In this document: piece by piece, positions 46,530 to 60,199 of the stretch | How the letters are laid out: each line of letters starts with the position of its first letter | How positions within the stretch are numbered: position 1 is the first letter of the stretch | Source of the DNA: Rhizophagus irregularis | Lineage: Eukaryota; Glomeromycota; Glomeromycetes; Glomerales; Glomeraceae | Assembly: GCF_026210795.1 (NCBI RefSeq) | Contig: NC_089429.1 | Span: 6,667,001-6,731,000 of the forward strand | Length of the DNA stretch: 64,000 nt | Direction of reading: 5' to 3' | Notes under the pieces: generated by a model | What the model was told of the DNA's origin: nothing | What the model saw: only the letters and a program-made list of their open reading frames with translations | Database searches by the model: none | Position numbers and translations under genes: made by a program

Positions 46530-48490
46530 TTATTTTAAAGTAGTAGTTTATCAATATAAGAAATTCAATATAATAAAATGTACAATAATTCCCTGATCTC
46601 AGGTTCCTTTTATATTTGAACAGGACACTAATTATTAAATAATAAAAAATATTTTATTAATCATAATAATCATGATCTCATAAACAGGTAAACGATCATC
46701 AAAACACAAAATAAAAACGGATGTTACGAAGATGATGTGGCTGAAATAACAAATTTTTTTCTCCATAATTGCAACCTCCTTTGTTTATTATAGAAATTAT
46801 CGAAAAAAAAACTGAAATAAAAAAAAAATTAGATCTTTTTATTAAATATCAAATGAATAAAGACTTTTTTATTAAAAAAAAATGACAGAAACTTACAATT
46901 TTTTTTTTCGTTAAATTAAATTACAATCCAAAAAAAAAAATTTTTTCAGCCCATTGGCTTTGATGTAACTTTGTGATGTGCAATTTTATTAGATAATTCA
47001 GAATAACGTGCGCTGATCGGCTATGATTGTGAATTGATTCAGATGGGACTGATGGGTAATCCCTACAAGCCCATCAGGAAGCCACATCAGTGGCACAACT
47101 AAGCCATCGTTTTTTTATTTATGTTTATACACTAACTTTGGTTTTACTTATTTATACTTTCTTTTTATTTTCTTTTTAAAAATATAAAACTTATTATAAT
47201 ATTTTTAATTAAAATTTATTAATCTACGAAAGAAACATTGCAATTTTGTAACTGTAGCTTTATTTCTTGTTAAATGTGGCAAAATTTCCGTCGGAACAAT
47301 TATAAAAAACAATTACCGCATCTTCTGTAGAGATTTCATAACATAAAAATTTGTAAATTAATTATACGATAGATCATATGGTTGCACTTTTGAAATAAAT
47401 AGAATTCGTCAAGTATCTGATAATGACACAAAAAAAAGGGTTTATTGGTCGGATGTTACGTTTTAATAGTACGTACCCATGAGTAAAAGGGTCAGTGTCC
47501 CGATTTGTATCCATACAAGATGAGAAAATATCGAAAATATATATAACAAATTACAAGAATACTTACATTATAACTTTCGATAAATAGTGTATATTGCTCC
47601 TTCAAATCTTTTTACAAACAATTTGAGCGTTTCTTTTCAATAATTAAAAATATTTGAACATGTACTTTCGTACTGTAAATATATGTAATTGCCAAAATTA
47701 GAGACAATAACAATTTTTTTTATTATAGTAATTACTGTAATACTTGGATCGGGTACAAACGAGTATTACATCAATTATTTCCCTGATCTGTTAAAAGGCT
47801 TATTTTGTGTGAAAAATTTCAATAAATGATTACTGATTAAATTTCATTGATATAACAAGTATAAAGGAAATATTAAAATCAATAGATTGATAAATCAGTC
47901 GGCATTACAAACCAAATCATATATGGCAATCTATTATAACACATCGATAGACGATGACTAAAGTTTTTAAATAATAAGGAGCGTTCGTTCTTTATAATAA
48001 AATTTTCATAAGACTCATTTGATTAAGGATAACCATTATTCTTCTACTACAATCGCTCGAAAAAACTGTCATTAGATCATCCTCAAGCGTTAATATGATA
48101 TACAGTATATTGAAAATTTTCGATCATTTCGAACGTTTTAAACATTGAACGTGTTCACATGAAAAAACATATTTCCAAATTGGAATATGCAAGCCCATCA
48201 AGCTCCTAAAGCCCTAATAAAATAAATTGTTGTTTTGATCACCAGATATTACAGTATAAACTAAATCCATTTTAAAGTTATTTCTTTTGTTTTAGAAACA
48301 TTACTAATGTGTTTTTTTCTTTGTTTTTTTAACGACTTCCATTTCAAGTTCAAGAGGCTGTTTCTAATAAAATAAAGAAAAAGGAACGTTCAGTCGTTCA
48401 CTTAACAATGTTCCTAAAACTAAATAAAAAAAGAACATGACCTCTTAAACTGTGCCAAAAATTCAGACGTGAGTCAGGCAAATCATTGAC
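46530..48490. other. AT-rich intergenic stretch
   Basis: No gene supported. Short palindromic words around 47035-47100 (GATGGG...CCCATC) are noted without an assignable element. Confidence 0.4.
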
Positions 48491-48492
48491 AT

Positions 48493-49095
48493 TGTTACCA
48501 CCGATACGTCAGGTAGTAACAGAAAATAAATAAGGATCGGATAATAATCGATAGTAGATAAAATAACGTCAATAAACTAATGGTATATGTCAGTAGTGAA
48601 CAATCGGTAAATGATCAAGGACGTACTAATTAGAAGTGTATATATAAAAATATAAAATAAACAAGCGATATATGACGAAAAGTCAATAAGTGATAATAAA
48701 CAATCGAAATATGGCAATTAACGATATTAAACGATAACAATGAAATGTCTTCTTCCACATAATATTCGTACTATCTTAACTCTATTTAATACAAAATCCA
48801 CACACTCTCTCATCGTGTTCTAAACCTATCCTTTATATAACATTTCAAAACTTGGGACAATTATGCTCAAAGAACAATTTTTCCATCTGGACAATTTTGT
48901 CCTCTGACCAATATTGTCGATCGGTCAATTTTGGCCTAATAAGCCTCAACCGAACCTTTCCCAGCCACTCATTAACTAATCATCCCGATTCCCGTTAATA
49001 AATTCACCGAAATAAACTATGTATAAAAATATAAACTATACTATAAAATAACCTAAATTAAACCTAAAAAAAAATTAAACTAAAATTTCGTAACA
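48493..49095 (-). mobile_element. Solo LTR, related second family
   Basis: A 603-bp sequence on the minus strand starts TGTTACGAAATTTTAG and ends GGTGGTAACA (plus-strand TGTTACCACC ... GTAACA). A perfect 4-bp duplication ACAT flanks it (48489-48492, 49096-49099). The terminal portion matches the end of the TGTCACGGG LTRs (TTACTACCT...GGTAACA), while the rest has diverged. No internal region is present. Confidence 0.82.
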
Positions 49096-49099
49096 ACAT

Positions 49100-49929
49100 T
49101 TACACAAGTTCGTAAATTTTCATAAGACATTTACAAAAACTTATATTTACACAAATTTACGTAAATTTACACTCCCGTCGCACGGTTACGCCTAAAAAAT
49201 TTCCTGATGTTCATCAGTACTAGCTTTATTTCCTTCTTTATAAGATTTTTAATTATACTAATTTATTTTTTATTACTCCTCCAATAAATAATGATTACTC
49301 TGATTTCTAAATTACATTTTAAGTTATAGAAATTAATTCACAGCTTGAGCTACATCGCGTGCTATTGTTGAGTTTTAATTACAGCAACAAATACTTTTAA
49401 GGACGACTTAATTGCCTAGGTATTGAGAGTTTAAATGTTCTTATATTTTTAGTATGCACAATCATGACTCATTCATGAGAAACACTACAAATAATATGAA
49501 CAATATTAATTTCAAACTAATTTACAGTACATTAAAATTTAATTTCAGCGCGAAAACTGGTTATATCGATTGATTTAGACTATTTTTTATTAATTAAAGT
49601 TTTTCGAGAATATAGAAATAAAATTTTTTTCCTAAAAAAGATTTTAGATTCCGTAGTGATATTTAAATAAGGATGTGGATTATCGAAATTATTGATGTCA
49701 TCAGAAAGATTCGTGGAATAAAAATTTATTTCGTACAAAATATATCAATGTAGCGTGACATATTCTAAAATAGCCATTGATAGTTTACAAAATAATAGAC
49801 ACTATTAACAAAAAACTATCTTTTTAAAGAAAAATACAAAAATATTAACATATACAGAAAGTTTTAATAGGCAATTGTAAAGATTATTTAGTCTAGGCGC
49901 AGTATATAGTAAATAATAAGATATTGTGA
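49100..49929. other. AT-rich intergenic stretch
   Basis: No gene, RNA or element recognised between the two LTRs. Confidence 0.5.
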
Positions 49930-50617
49930 TGTCACGGGATTTATTTTTTTTTTTAATCTATTTTTATCCTTTATTTTTATTTTTTTATTTTTAGTTATAT
50001 TACATATAGTTATCTTTAGTTATTTTTAGTTATTTAGTGATTAGATAGAATATAGGTGGCTGGCTGTATAGACAAATATGCCCAGATCGCCACAATTGGC
50101 CGGGTGGCAATTCTGTTAGACAGATATTGCACCAGATTTTTAACAATATAAAAAGGACCGTTGTTGGATGTGCAGTTGGAGTAGTTAGTTTTAAGTTTAA
50201 GTTTAGTATAGATTTTATTTTCAACAGATAGATTATACGGATATTACAGAGCGAGTAATATCGTATTTGTTCAATTGTTAATAAACCTGCCGATATACGT
50301 TTTATCGTTTTTTCACTCACACTGTTTATTATTGTTTATTATCGTTTATTATCATTATCATTTATTATCATTTGTTAGTTTTTTGTTATACACCATTGAT
50401 TATCCGTATACATACTAATATCATTAATCGTTTTTATACACACACCCCCCGATCTACCCTCAATCTAATTATCTAACACATCGTTTATTATCGTTTATCC
50501 GTATACACTTTTACCTTATCGCTTGTCATACATCGTTATATTACCCTGCCATTTATTAACCGATCCTTATATGTCTTTCTGTTACTACCTACCGAACGTC
50601 AGAAACCGGTGGTAACA
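49930..50617 (+). mobile_element. Solo LTR of the TGTCACGGG family
   Basis: A 688-bp sequence from TGTCACGGGATTTATT to CCGGTGGTAACA, flanked by a 4-bp GTGA duplication (49926-49929, 50618-50621). It aligns with 42337-43035, including the CCCAGATCGCCACAATTGGC block, the TATA-like CAATATAAAAAGGACCG and AATAAACC. No retrotransposon internal sequence adjoins it. Confidence 0.88.
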
Positions 50618-50629
50618 GTGACATAATGA

Positions 50630-51190
50630 CATAATTAAAAAAGATGTTATACAGTCGACCCTTTATAATCACATCATTTACTAGGTGTCTAGGTGTGACT
50701 ATAAATAATAGTAAGATATAGTCTCATGGATAGATAATTTTCAAAAAAATTTTATTATATATTTTTAAATAAAATATTAATAAATTTAATAAATTTGTCA
50801 TTTTTTAAGTTATCATATATTATTATTAACGCGTAGATTTAAATTATTACCTTTTAATGACGGAATCTTTGATTGTAATAATTGAATGAAAATTCATGAA
50901 ATTTTGTTGTAACTGAAATCATTGTTAACTTTCAATAATAAATGCTTTTGCACCATCCCACCACTCCCTAATACACATTTTTAACTTGCATGATCGCGTA
51001 TACAAAAAAAACACGTACAACTTATACCTTATTTTGAGAAATTACGAGTAACTACCCACTTTATTATTACTGTAAAAATAAAATTTGCATTACCCTTATT
51101 ACATTAAAACACAAAAAAAAAATATAATTATTCCATACCACAATCATTAAGAAATAAATTAAGTGTACTTTGCTTTTCGAATTAAACTCT
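50630..51190. other. AT-rich intergenic stretch
   Basis: No supported gene. Confidence 0.5.
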
Positions 51191-52095
51191 TTTACTCTAA
51201 CTACCTGCGTAAATCTTTATTATTAAATTCAATATCATTTTGTTCAAAAATTTAATAATAAAAGTTTCCAGTTCACTAACTGATTTTTTACTGATATTGC
51301 AGGTATTTCATCATCAACTGAATCAATCAGCTTGTACCAAATTAATAATTTCTTCATCAGTAAGGTCGGAATTTTCATGATCAAGTATCCTAAAATATTC
51401 TATTACATCATGTTAGGAGATTTTCAATTCCATTATCATCTATATTTAATTCGGAATCCAATTACAATAGGATAAAATTTATGAGAGCCTGTAGCATTAG
51501 CGCAAAAAAGCAGCTTTTATTCAATAAATAAATAAAAAATCAATGTCTAATAATAAATTAAATTTTTTTATTATATATTTTATAATATAAAATTAAAATA
51601 TTCTTACCTTTTTACGTTCAGCAACTGATCCAGTACTAAGTGTTTGGTTTGGTTCCATTCAAAAAAAGCAACTGATCCAGTACTAAGTATTTGATTTGGT
51701 TCCATTCAAAAAAAAAGGCCTGTCTCATCTGCATTATAAACATCTCATCATATTTCTAAAAGTGCACGTAAACGTATACATTCCTCTGAAAGACTTTCAA
51801 GTGGCGTACTTTTAGCTTTCCCTGAAACATGAACTTTTGAAGACTATTATGCAATTATAATCTATACACCTAGCCATTAGCACAACTTAAGGAACTCCAC
51901 TAGCCACTGCTTGTGAAGTTCCAAGTTTGCATAGTAGCCATATCAAGTTCTGGAAACTGAACAAAACGTTGCCGAAAAGTACGTGCAGTCTGTGAAGTAG
52001 AAAGTACTGCTAACCATTTTTGATGATCCTTCCACGTTAATAGTTGTTCTTTAGAGTAATCTAGTCCAGGATATTTTGTATTGAAAAATGAGGTG
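51190..52095 (-). pseudogene. Tigger/pogo-type DDE transposase relic
   Basis: On the minus strand YPGLDYSKEQLLTWKDHQKW (about 52070) begins the relic. It then gives YNADETGLFF followed by MEPNQILSTGSVA (about 51735-51620; NADETGLF is the second catalytic block of pogo/Tigger DDE transposases) and DHENSDLTDEEIINLVQADS (about 51390-51330), typical of their C-terminus. Most of the DDE domain between is deleted and frames change. A 46-bp stretch is tandemly duplicated at 51619-51712 (AGCAACTGATCCAGTACTAAG twice, counted without spacer). It is dead. Confidence 0.68.
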
Positions 52096-52218
52096 ACTTA
52101 CATTAGAATTTTCTACATATATCATTAATATTAAAAAGTAAATTCTATTTAATATTTGATTCATAATTAATAATGATTTTATCAAAAAGCAAATACATAC
52201 CTTGTTCTAAATTGTCGA

Positions 52219-52467
52219 TTGACGGAATTAACATTTAATTTTTACTGGGCTTGTCCTCGTGAGTTAGTTGACGAAATCTGGGAAAAAAGTCTTGAGAAAA
52301 GAAAAGACATTAAAAATTTAGACCTAAGTGAATGCCACTTGACGAAATCTGTGAGAAGTAAACTTTTGGAATTATGGAAACTTAAAGTGGCCTTAACCCC
52401 TTGCAGACTTTTGTTGCTCAAACTTTCCCTCAGATATGGAATGAAATATTCATCAAATTTTTTATAA
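52219..52467 (+). other. Unrecognised 82-codon open frame, probably a fragment
   Basis: Coding-like text (WACPRELVDEIWEKSLEKRK, DIKNLDLSECHLTKSVRSK, LLELWKLKVALTP) begins without ATG. In a shifted frame it continues as ADFCCSNFPSDME and MRDDPTVSDEDQKF to about 52530. Amino-acid usage looks real rather than random. No family is recognised; likely part of a larger decayed gene. Confidence 0.35.
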
Positions 52468-52539
52468 CATCATCTATATCATGAGAGACGATCCTACTGT
52501 GTCTGATGAGGACCAAAAATTTGTAGTAATTATGAATCT

Positions 52540-53400
52540 GATTTATTATATATATTCTTAAAAATTTGATATTCAAAGTCAACGCATAATCTTGCATAAT
52601 TAAGAGTAAAAATGTTTTTCCTAAATGAAAAAGTAAAATTTAGTAACTAATACATTATCCTGATCCTATATCCATCATACCTTAACTATGTTATTATATT
52701 AGTTTAGTTAATCAATCAATTCTTCAACAACTCTTCCTTTATTTAATTGAAAATATAATAGAACCAAATAACTGAAGGAAAAATTATTAAATATATATAT
52801 ATATATATTAATAGATAATATAGTAAAATATATACTGTATATATAATTACAAACCTGGGTAAGGGAAAGAGGTTAAAAACCAAGAAATAACCTTAGATTA
52901 TTCATTTATTTTTGAATATAAATTTAAATAATATACAATTATAAATATTATTATTAAATCATATTTATATTTCTTTATTATTAAGATTTCTTATAACATT
53001 ATTTTGAGAAGTTTCAATCATTATAGTAACAATAGTAAATATACTCAATAAATAATAGCACTAAAAAATTTAATTGATTTTCATATCTCGGTTGGGACAG
53101 TGAAACATGATTCCAGAAATTGTAACAAAGTAACCTTTGTAACATAATAATTGACGTATATATCGGATAAAAATTTCAGCTTAAATTTCTTAGTAAATTT
53201 ATTATTATAATTTATTTTGACATATATTATCATTACTATGATTTTAACCTTAAATACTAACTTTTATACAAACAATATATAAAAATTACTTTTGTTTTAG
53301 TAAAATTTAAAGATTTAACCTATGATTCATTATAATATTTTAATTAAAAATTATTAACCTACAATTTCAAAACGAAATAAAAGAAAAAAAAAATAGAATC
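52540..53400. other. AT-rich intergenic stretch
   Basis: Contains TA dinucleotide runs near 52792-52808. It probably includes the 3' flank of the SWIRM gene. No other gene. Confidence 0.5.
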
Positions 53401-53404
53401 TAAT

Positions 53405-54355
53405 TTATAATAAAATTTCAGTTTTTAACCACCCGGTTTGCGTAAACCATTCCCATAATTTACTTGATCTATTGACATCTATTGGCAGATGTTTTTGTGC
53501 GTCACTCTTACGAAACGGGAATGATCGTTGCGAATAACCTCTTGCAGATGAAATTAAAATTAATTTATAGGTTAAATATTGAAGAGGCGTGAGACGTAAA
53601 GTTGAAGCCACGAGAGCTTCTTTTGGATGTAATAGATCGTAGTGAATTGAATTTCCTATAAACAGAGGGTTCCCCTTCCATGTGATGTTTGGTGTTATAT
53701 TTTTCAGTATATTTTGATCAAGATTTAGCTGTGCAATTTTCTTCATCAAATCTTCAATTTTCATAGGAGGAGGAATTGGTATACGAGTCGGTTTTATCTT
53801 TCCTGCCACAACCGTAGGAGTTATACCGTTATACGCCATAGCTCTATAAAAACTATTATTTTTACCTCTTCTTTTATGTTGTTTAGAAATTGAATTTTTT
53901 GTCTTCGCTTTAATTTTGGATGTTGAATTTTTTGTCTTCGCTTTAATTTTGGATGTTGATGTTTTTGTTGTTTTGGTTTTGACGGTACGTTTTTTTGGTA
54001 ATGGTGGAGTATATGATATACCGGACGAACCGTAATTCAATGATGATGAGGATGATATTGGTAAATCATCTCGTGGCGTTGAACCGTTTTTTAAAGCGAA
54101 TATGTTGGCGCTTGGTCTACTACCAGGACCGAACGAGGCGACATTAGAAACACTGGATTTATTTTGTAACGGTTGTTCATTTTTTGTTTCTGAACGTCTT
54201 ATTAATTCTAGTATCTCCGGCGGTGCATCGCAAATTCTCATTCTATATTTTGATTTGGTTTTGACATGTTCGTTATTAGTTGATGAAGGAGATTGTGTAA
54301 AAGAATCGGCGTCCTTGGTAACAGTAGGAACTTGCATTAATGAATTTGAAGACAT
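53405..54355 (-). CDS. SWIRM-domain protein (Fun19-like)
   Basis: A 316-residue single-exon frame with ATG at 54355. Residues 1-120 are Ser/Pro/Thr-rich with KSKYRMRICDAPPEILELIR. Residues about 125-170 are Lys/Thr-rich with an exact 11-residue repeat (TSKIKAKTKNS twice) encoded by a 33-bp tandem duplication at 53891-53956. The C-terminal 90 residues form a SWIRM domain: LHPKEALVASTLRLTPLQYL, FRKSDAQKHLPIDVNRSSKL, WEWFTQTGWL. SWIRM is a helical DNA/nucleosome-binding domain in chromatin proteins. No SANT or amine-oxidase domain follows, so the layout resembles fungal Fun19/Laf-type proteins rather than LSD1 or Swi3. It probably acts in the nucleus. It appears intact, with a T-rich tract just upstream of the start (54397-54430). 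Confidence 0.85.
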   Translation of the reverse strand: MSSNSLMQVPTVTKDADSFTQSPSSTNNEHVKTKSKYRMRICDAPPEILELIRRSETKNEQPLQNKSSVSNVASFGPGSRPSANIFALKNGSTPRDDLPISSSSSLNYGSSGISYTPPLPKKRTVKTKTTKTSTSKIKAKTKNSTSKIKAKTKNSISKQHKRRGKNNSFYRAMAYNGITPTVVAGKIKPTRIPIPPPMKIEDLMKKIAQLNLDQNILKNITPNITWKGNPLFIGNSIHYDLLHPKEALVASTLRLTPLQYLTYKLILISSARGYSQRSFPFRKSDAQKHLPIDVNRSSKLWEWFTQTGWLKTEILL

Positions 54356-54359
54356 TCTT

Positions 54360-57000
54360 TCGATAAAAAAAAATAAGGTTTATTTGAAATATTTGGAATT
54401 TTTTTAGTTTTTTTTTTTTAATTTTTTTTAATGGGAATGTAAAGAATGTACATTTTTATATATGAAATTTTCGGAGTTAAAGAAAATTGTATCCGATTGA
54501 TTATTAAAAATTTAAATGAAAGAATTGTCTGTTACTATAATTCATATTTGTTTTTTTTAAAAAAAAAAGTAATAAAAAAAAAAAATTATTAACTCATATA
54601 TGTTTTGAGAAAATAAAGAAAAAAAAAAAAAAATTTTTTTATACTTGCATATACGTAAACATGTTATATACCCTATATATATTGTAAAATAAAATTTGGG
54701 TTTTTTTTTGTTTATTAAATATTTGAACGAAAAAAAAAATTTTTTTTACAATACTCTTATATATAACGTCAATCATCATACATTAAAATTCTGCAAATTT
54801 TGTGGAAAATCCGATCCGATAGAGATAATAAAAAGCATTTATGTAACATATAAACGTATTATTATTTAATAAATTACCATTTATACTTCTCAACATTAAT
54901 TATTATAAAAAACAAGTTCCCAAAATTTAATATGTGCATTTTCGGCATAATACAAATAATGATACTTACTGTATGCATGATGTAAATTAATATATAGTAA
55001 TTTCTATCACTTACTGCGCCAACATATGTAAATGAGTGAGAGATAAGGAGATTTATTCCTTTCAGGATTTGAAGTTTTTATTTTAAATACACATGCGTAA
55101 TTGTTTGTGAAATATGAGATTAAAAAATGGATTAATCCAATTGGGAAACGATAAACGTTAAAACGTTAAACAGATAATCGGAGATCGGAACGACTTTCAA
55201 GGATTTACCATTTATGAGAACATATCAATGTCACAAATTACCCTTTTTAAACAATTCTTACTTGAAACATTTTAACAATTAATTAAACTATTAAAGTAAT
55301 GAATAACGAATAAAAAACCCCAGAATTATTTTAACCCTAAATTATTTATCAAAAATCTAGTTTTCTCACCATAATGGCCCTCAAAATTGATGTTGATATA
55401 AATGGGTTCATTGTTGCTTCTAAATGATATTCCAATATTGGCTTATCAATGATTAACCAAATTTGTTAAATTCTAATTTTTTTTTTGTTTGTTTTGGAAA
55501 AGATCAAATAGCGAATCCGACCAATAAAGCCTTTTTTCTCAATGATGAACCTAAGTACAGTACACCAAAAATTTGATATTAATTGAGATGCAATAAAAGA
55601 AAAGCTTGACAATTTATTACTATAAAATTATTATAACTTAATAGCTTATCATATGAATTACCCCGTCCACTGCTGTACTCTGAACTTTTGAAATAAAAAA
55701 AAAAAATTTTTTTTTTATCTTTTTGTAATGAAATCAGATAATATCTTTGCCCCAAAAAATTTTTTATTTACATGACACAAAAGAAAAATCGTCTTATTTT
55801 ATTAACTATATCAGGAATAGAAAATGTGAAGATGTAGAATTTTTAGAATTGTTCATGATATCATCACTAACAAACTTTTTATTCACAGGTATGGAAATAT
55901 AATATGTATCATTAAATTATGTTTCAGATATTCTTAATAAGGAAATCTATTGTTATTTTTTTTATCGTCTTGGAACCAATTGGTTTTCTCCCTTCGCTTA
56001 TTAATATGATAATATCATGTATGAAAGAACATGAACATCAGAATTTTTGAAATATCAATATAAATGGGAACATACATTACTTTTATAAATTGTATTTTTA
56101 TTAAATGTTTTTTTTTAATTGCTTAATCAAAATGTTGATCTACATTAATGATCCAAGCGGCTCAGCAGGTGGTCTGTGTGTGTAACTGTACCCGTATCGA
56201 GAAGAATTAAAGCACAAGAGTTTTAATTTGTTTCAATATTCAGGAGACAAATATACCGTAAATTTTAATTGTGGCTAGTAAACAAAAGTATCTTATTATA
56301 CGCATTTGGATTATTCGGATTATTCGTTTTTCCTCTTAAACTTGTTTCCTTAAACTTGAAATATCCAACTTCTAATGGCATGCACTTTTGTGTACATTAC
56401 AAAAATTTTCGTATTATACATCATAGTATACTGTATGTCTGTATATCGTATCGATGAAATTATCAAACATAATAATGTATGATTTCGGGCATGATATACA
56501 CGATATCTATATCGTTAATATCCAATCACTTAAAGTCTAATACCAAATTGAATAATTTCCATAATTTGAAGTTTATAAATTCCGGAGCAACATGTTATAT
56601 ACACGGACAAACATTTACAATTTAGATTTTCTTTCTTGACTCACAAATGTTCTTCCAATTAATACAAATTTATTCAACTATTATAAATAGAGAAATATTG
56701 TAGTAAATAGTATTAAGACAATTTCTGTAATAACTCCGAATAAATGCTAGTTTTATTCCGAAAAAACCTCAGTTATGTTCGTAGTAACTAATAGTTTCTG
56801 ATTTTAAATCAATCTATTAATAATTATTTCACGAATCACGATATTAAATTATTTGAGACGTAAATACAATGCTTTTTTTCTTTTAAAAAAAAAAAATTTG
56901 TTATGTGATCGCATTCTCTCGTATCATTAGTCCAAAGCAAATAACAATTTTCTTAAAAATTTTTGGGCTTAATCAAAATTTTATAATTGAACATGTTCAT
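54360..57000. other. AT-rich gene-poor stretch
   Basis: Long homopolymer A/T tracts (for example 54547-54585, 54614-54640, 55689-55711). No supported gene; the open frame at 56269-56457 starts with a non-ATG codon and has no recognisable domain. Confidence 0.5.
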
Positions 57001-57104
57001 AACCATTTCCAAATGCAGCGAAATTGATTCTTCAACATTAACACCGAAATTCTTGAAATCCTCCTTTCAAAATATTCGGTATTTGATCACGTATTGTAAA
57101 TCAT

Positions 57105-57320
57105 GTGAAACCGGATAAATCACTTATTCGGCACTCGAACCGAATAATCGTTGGGACTAATTGCCGATACGGTCTTAGGATAATACAAAGCATGTTTCGG
57201 GAAATTTATTTGGCCGACCTATTTAAAAGTTTGAAGAGAAGAACCTCAGTTGTTAATAAACGTTTAAATACTGAAAATGAAGAATATAAAAAGCTTATAC
57301 AAAAACAACGACGTGCGTAG
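57105..57320 (+). other. Unrecognised 71-codon open frame
   Basis: The frame (GTG start) reads IIQSMFREIYLADLFKSLKR and ends basic and helical (NTENEEYKKLIQKQRRA). In a shifted frame upstream, INTEILEILLSKYSVFDHVL (57036-57095) looks coding too, so a spliced or decayed gene is possible. No domain can be named. Confidence 0.3.
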
Positions 57321-57329
57321 TTGGGCGAA

Positions 57330-59940
57330 AATAATGAGTGCTTTCGATCAAAAGACGTCTTGTATATATTTCGCAGTTAAAGATCATGTAACTCCACATG
57401 CTATGGATTAATTCGGAAATATGTGGAATTACATACATTCCCATATATCTTATGCGGATTCACATCGATCTAACCACAGGATTTGGAAAATATTAGAACT
57501 ATTCGGATTTCGATGTGGATTTCCATGTGGAAAAATTTCCTGATAGATGAGGTTCAAATGTCAATCGATGATTTCGAGAAGTTGTGATGTGAAATATATA
57601 AAATGGAAATTGATAGTCAATGAATCAAAGCCGAAAGACGAAGAAAAAATAAAAAAAAAATAATTAAAATTTTATTACAATTAAATATTAATAAATATAT
57701 TTGTTAGGAATTGTAAAAAAGAAAGTATCGTTAAATTCTATGATCAACCATTGAGGTTATAAAATTGATGTGTGTTGTATGAATGTTGTTGATACGTATT
57801 CACAGATCTGGAGACATTATAAGATTGTTTTGAACGAAGTAAATATTCATTTAAAATTATGAATTTATGATCGCCGCGATTTTTCCAAATCTTCAATTAT
57901 TTGTGTGTTATTATTATCAATAAGATTCTAAAATATTTCATTATCGGCAAAATTTTCTTATAAACTTAACGGTTCGTGTCACAAATATATTTATTTATTC
58001 CTTTCTCATTTTAAGTAGTAGATGCTAAAAGATGAACTTATGATATGGATCAAGAACATTTTTCTAATAAAATACTTACTTTTACAACTTATATTTATTA
58101 ATAAATTAAACTTACCGGAAATTATCTGCTTTTTTGCTGTATTCCAGAATCTTCTTAACCGATGTTGTAACCTTTTCAGCATTGTGATTGCATCAATCTA
58201 CAAGAAAAAAGATCAAATTTTTCAATCCTAGTTTGTATCTCTGAGATATTTTAACGAAAATTTTTTGGGGTATTCGCAGTCGATGAACGTACGAATAAAA
58301 ATGGATTTAGATAAAAAAAAAAAAAAAAATTCTGTGTCCATTGTTTCTAATGTTGAATTCAACCTATCAAACACGTGATGTCTATAAAGATGAATATAAA
58401 TTAATATAATAAAATCCAATATTAACGTTGCGGCTATTTAAATATCACTTTTAACGAGATACTAGCAATTCGCAATTATAATTAATAAAGTATTACAAAA
58501 AAAACATCAATAATATAAAATAAAATAACTTATAAATAGATTTAATGCACGCACATGTTTCGGAAAACTTACAATAACAAATTTGTAATTATAAGAGTTT
58601 ATGAGAGACAAAAAGGCAAATAAATATCTTATCGTTACGGAATCAAAAAATTTCCAATTATATTTTTTTTTTTTGTGTAATTCGAAATAAATAAAATCTT
58701 ATTTGTAGGTCTATAAGAAAGACAATAAACTTATAAAAATAAAACAATAAGATAAAGAAGGTTGGAATAAAGTTATATAATAATATATCATACTATAAGC
58801 GAATAGAATCCTTAGTATTACAAAAATCTTAACCATTGAAACATGTAGTAGAATTAATGATTACAGTGTATGCATATACATATAAATAAATAAGTTGTTT
58901 AAATTAAAAGGTGTTGCGATTAAAGTTAAGTTTAAAATCTGTGTGCATTCATGCATACAATAAAACCCAAGTTATATTTCTGTAACGTTGATCGTACTAC
59001 CAATTATTCAATTCTTTACGGCCGAGGATCATTTTTAGCAAATAAATATAATTTATATTGTTAAACACGTATTTTTACAATAAACTTTAATGCTATATAT
59101 TACGTATTCTCTAAAATTTTATATAGTTTTATATAATAAGTTCGGTTCATATATGAATGTATTTTAATTTTATTCAATTTTAGAACTCATTTCTTTCAGT
59201 TGTTTCTTTATTTGATTTTTTTTCAGTCAATTCCGACTGGCTGAATAAAAGATAAGATAATCAAATATTTCAAATAACATAAAGCTGATTGAAAAAAAAA
59301 ATATGTTTGAAAGGATATAGATTTCTTTTATCTTCTCCAGATTTGGACATATGAACTAATTTTAAATTAATTTATATTTCTATCTAACAATATATTGCCC
59401 CTAGCTATAAAACACACAAATACAGCGGTATATTTACTATATTAATTTCTCTTTTTAGAATTGTATGGATTGAACATAACCTTTTCCGTAAAGCCAAATC
59501 ATTCCTTTATTATGATTCTTTATTCATTGAAATTATATAGCTTTTGTATATAGTTTAACCATATTCGTTTCACGCATCGCTCTTATAGACTTACAAATGT
59601 GTATTAATTATTTCCCTTGTGTTATTATCAATCATTGAAGCGTATAATGAAAGAGATATCAATTTATTTAGGAAGTTTCTCGGATTTCGGCTATTTATTG
59701 TGCGCATGAAAATATATGCACAGGTATTGTAAATTTATTTATCTTCAATACAGCTGTCGTATGTGTTGAATCGTTATTTGGCGCAATTCAATATAATTTA
59801 TTATCAATGATTATTTCTCCAAAAGTATAAAAACGATAGATTTATTTTCATCTCGCAATAAGTTCTAAAGAAAAAAAAAAACAAAACAAAAAATTTCTCA
59901 TAAATTTCCTAAATTCCTAAAAAAACTATCTTTCAATTTT
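57330..59940. other. AT-rich gene-poor stretch
   Basis: No gene, RNA or element recognised. Short open frames at 58022-58419 are low-complexity. Confidence 0.5.
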
Positions 59941-59953
59941 AATAATTTTAATT

Positions 59954-60196
59954 ATGAAACCAATAAAACCAATTCGATTTGTTCCATACGTTGAAAAAGA
60001 TAGGAAAAAAAGAGTTAATGTGTTCATTTACTTTCGTAACGTAATGATAAGTAGATACAGGCCTACTATAATGAATACGTCCGTTTGCAGCAGAATGATG
60101 TTAGAAAAGTGGAATGCTTTACCAGAAACCGAAAAAAACAAATGGCGCGAAAAGCTCTATACAATTCAATCGCTTTCGCCGCAATCTGCACTTTAA
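59954..60196 (+). CDS. Small HMG-box protein
   Basis: An 80-residue frame from ATG 59954 to TAA. Residues about 18-70 fit one HMG box: KKRVNVFIYFRNVMISRYRP (helix 1 region with the aromatic pair), a short helix 2 and MLEKWNALPETEKNKWREKL (helix 3 start, with both tryptophans). Almost the whole protein is the box, as in the numerous short MATA-HMG-type proteins of glomeromycete fungi. It is expected to be nuclear and DNA-binding. An A-rich leader (59868-59892) precedes the gene. No link to a mating-type locus is shown here. Confidence 0.75.
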   Translation: MKPIKPIRFVPYVEKDRKKRVNVFIYFRNVMISRYRPTIMNTSVCSRMMLEKWNALPETEKNKWREKLYTIQSLSPQSAL

Positions 60197-60199
60197 ATA

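Noticed and set aside
42337-50617. Idea that the LTRs at 42337 and 49930 are the two ends of one element
   Set aside because: The intervening DNA is an RdRp pseudogene and intergenic sequence with no gag-pol, and the flanking duplications differ (GTATTAT versus GTGA).
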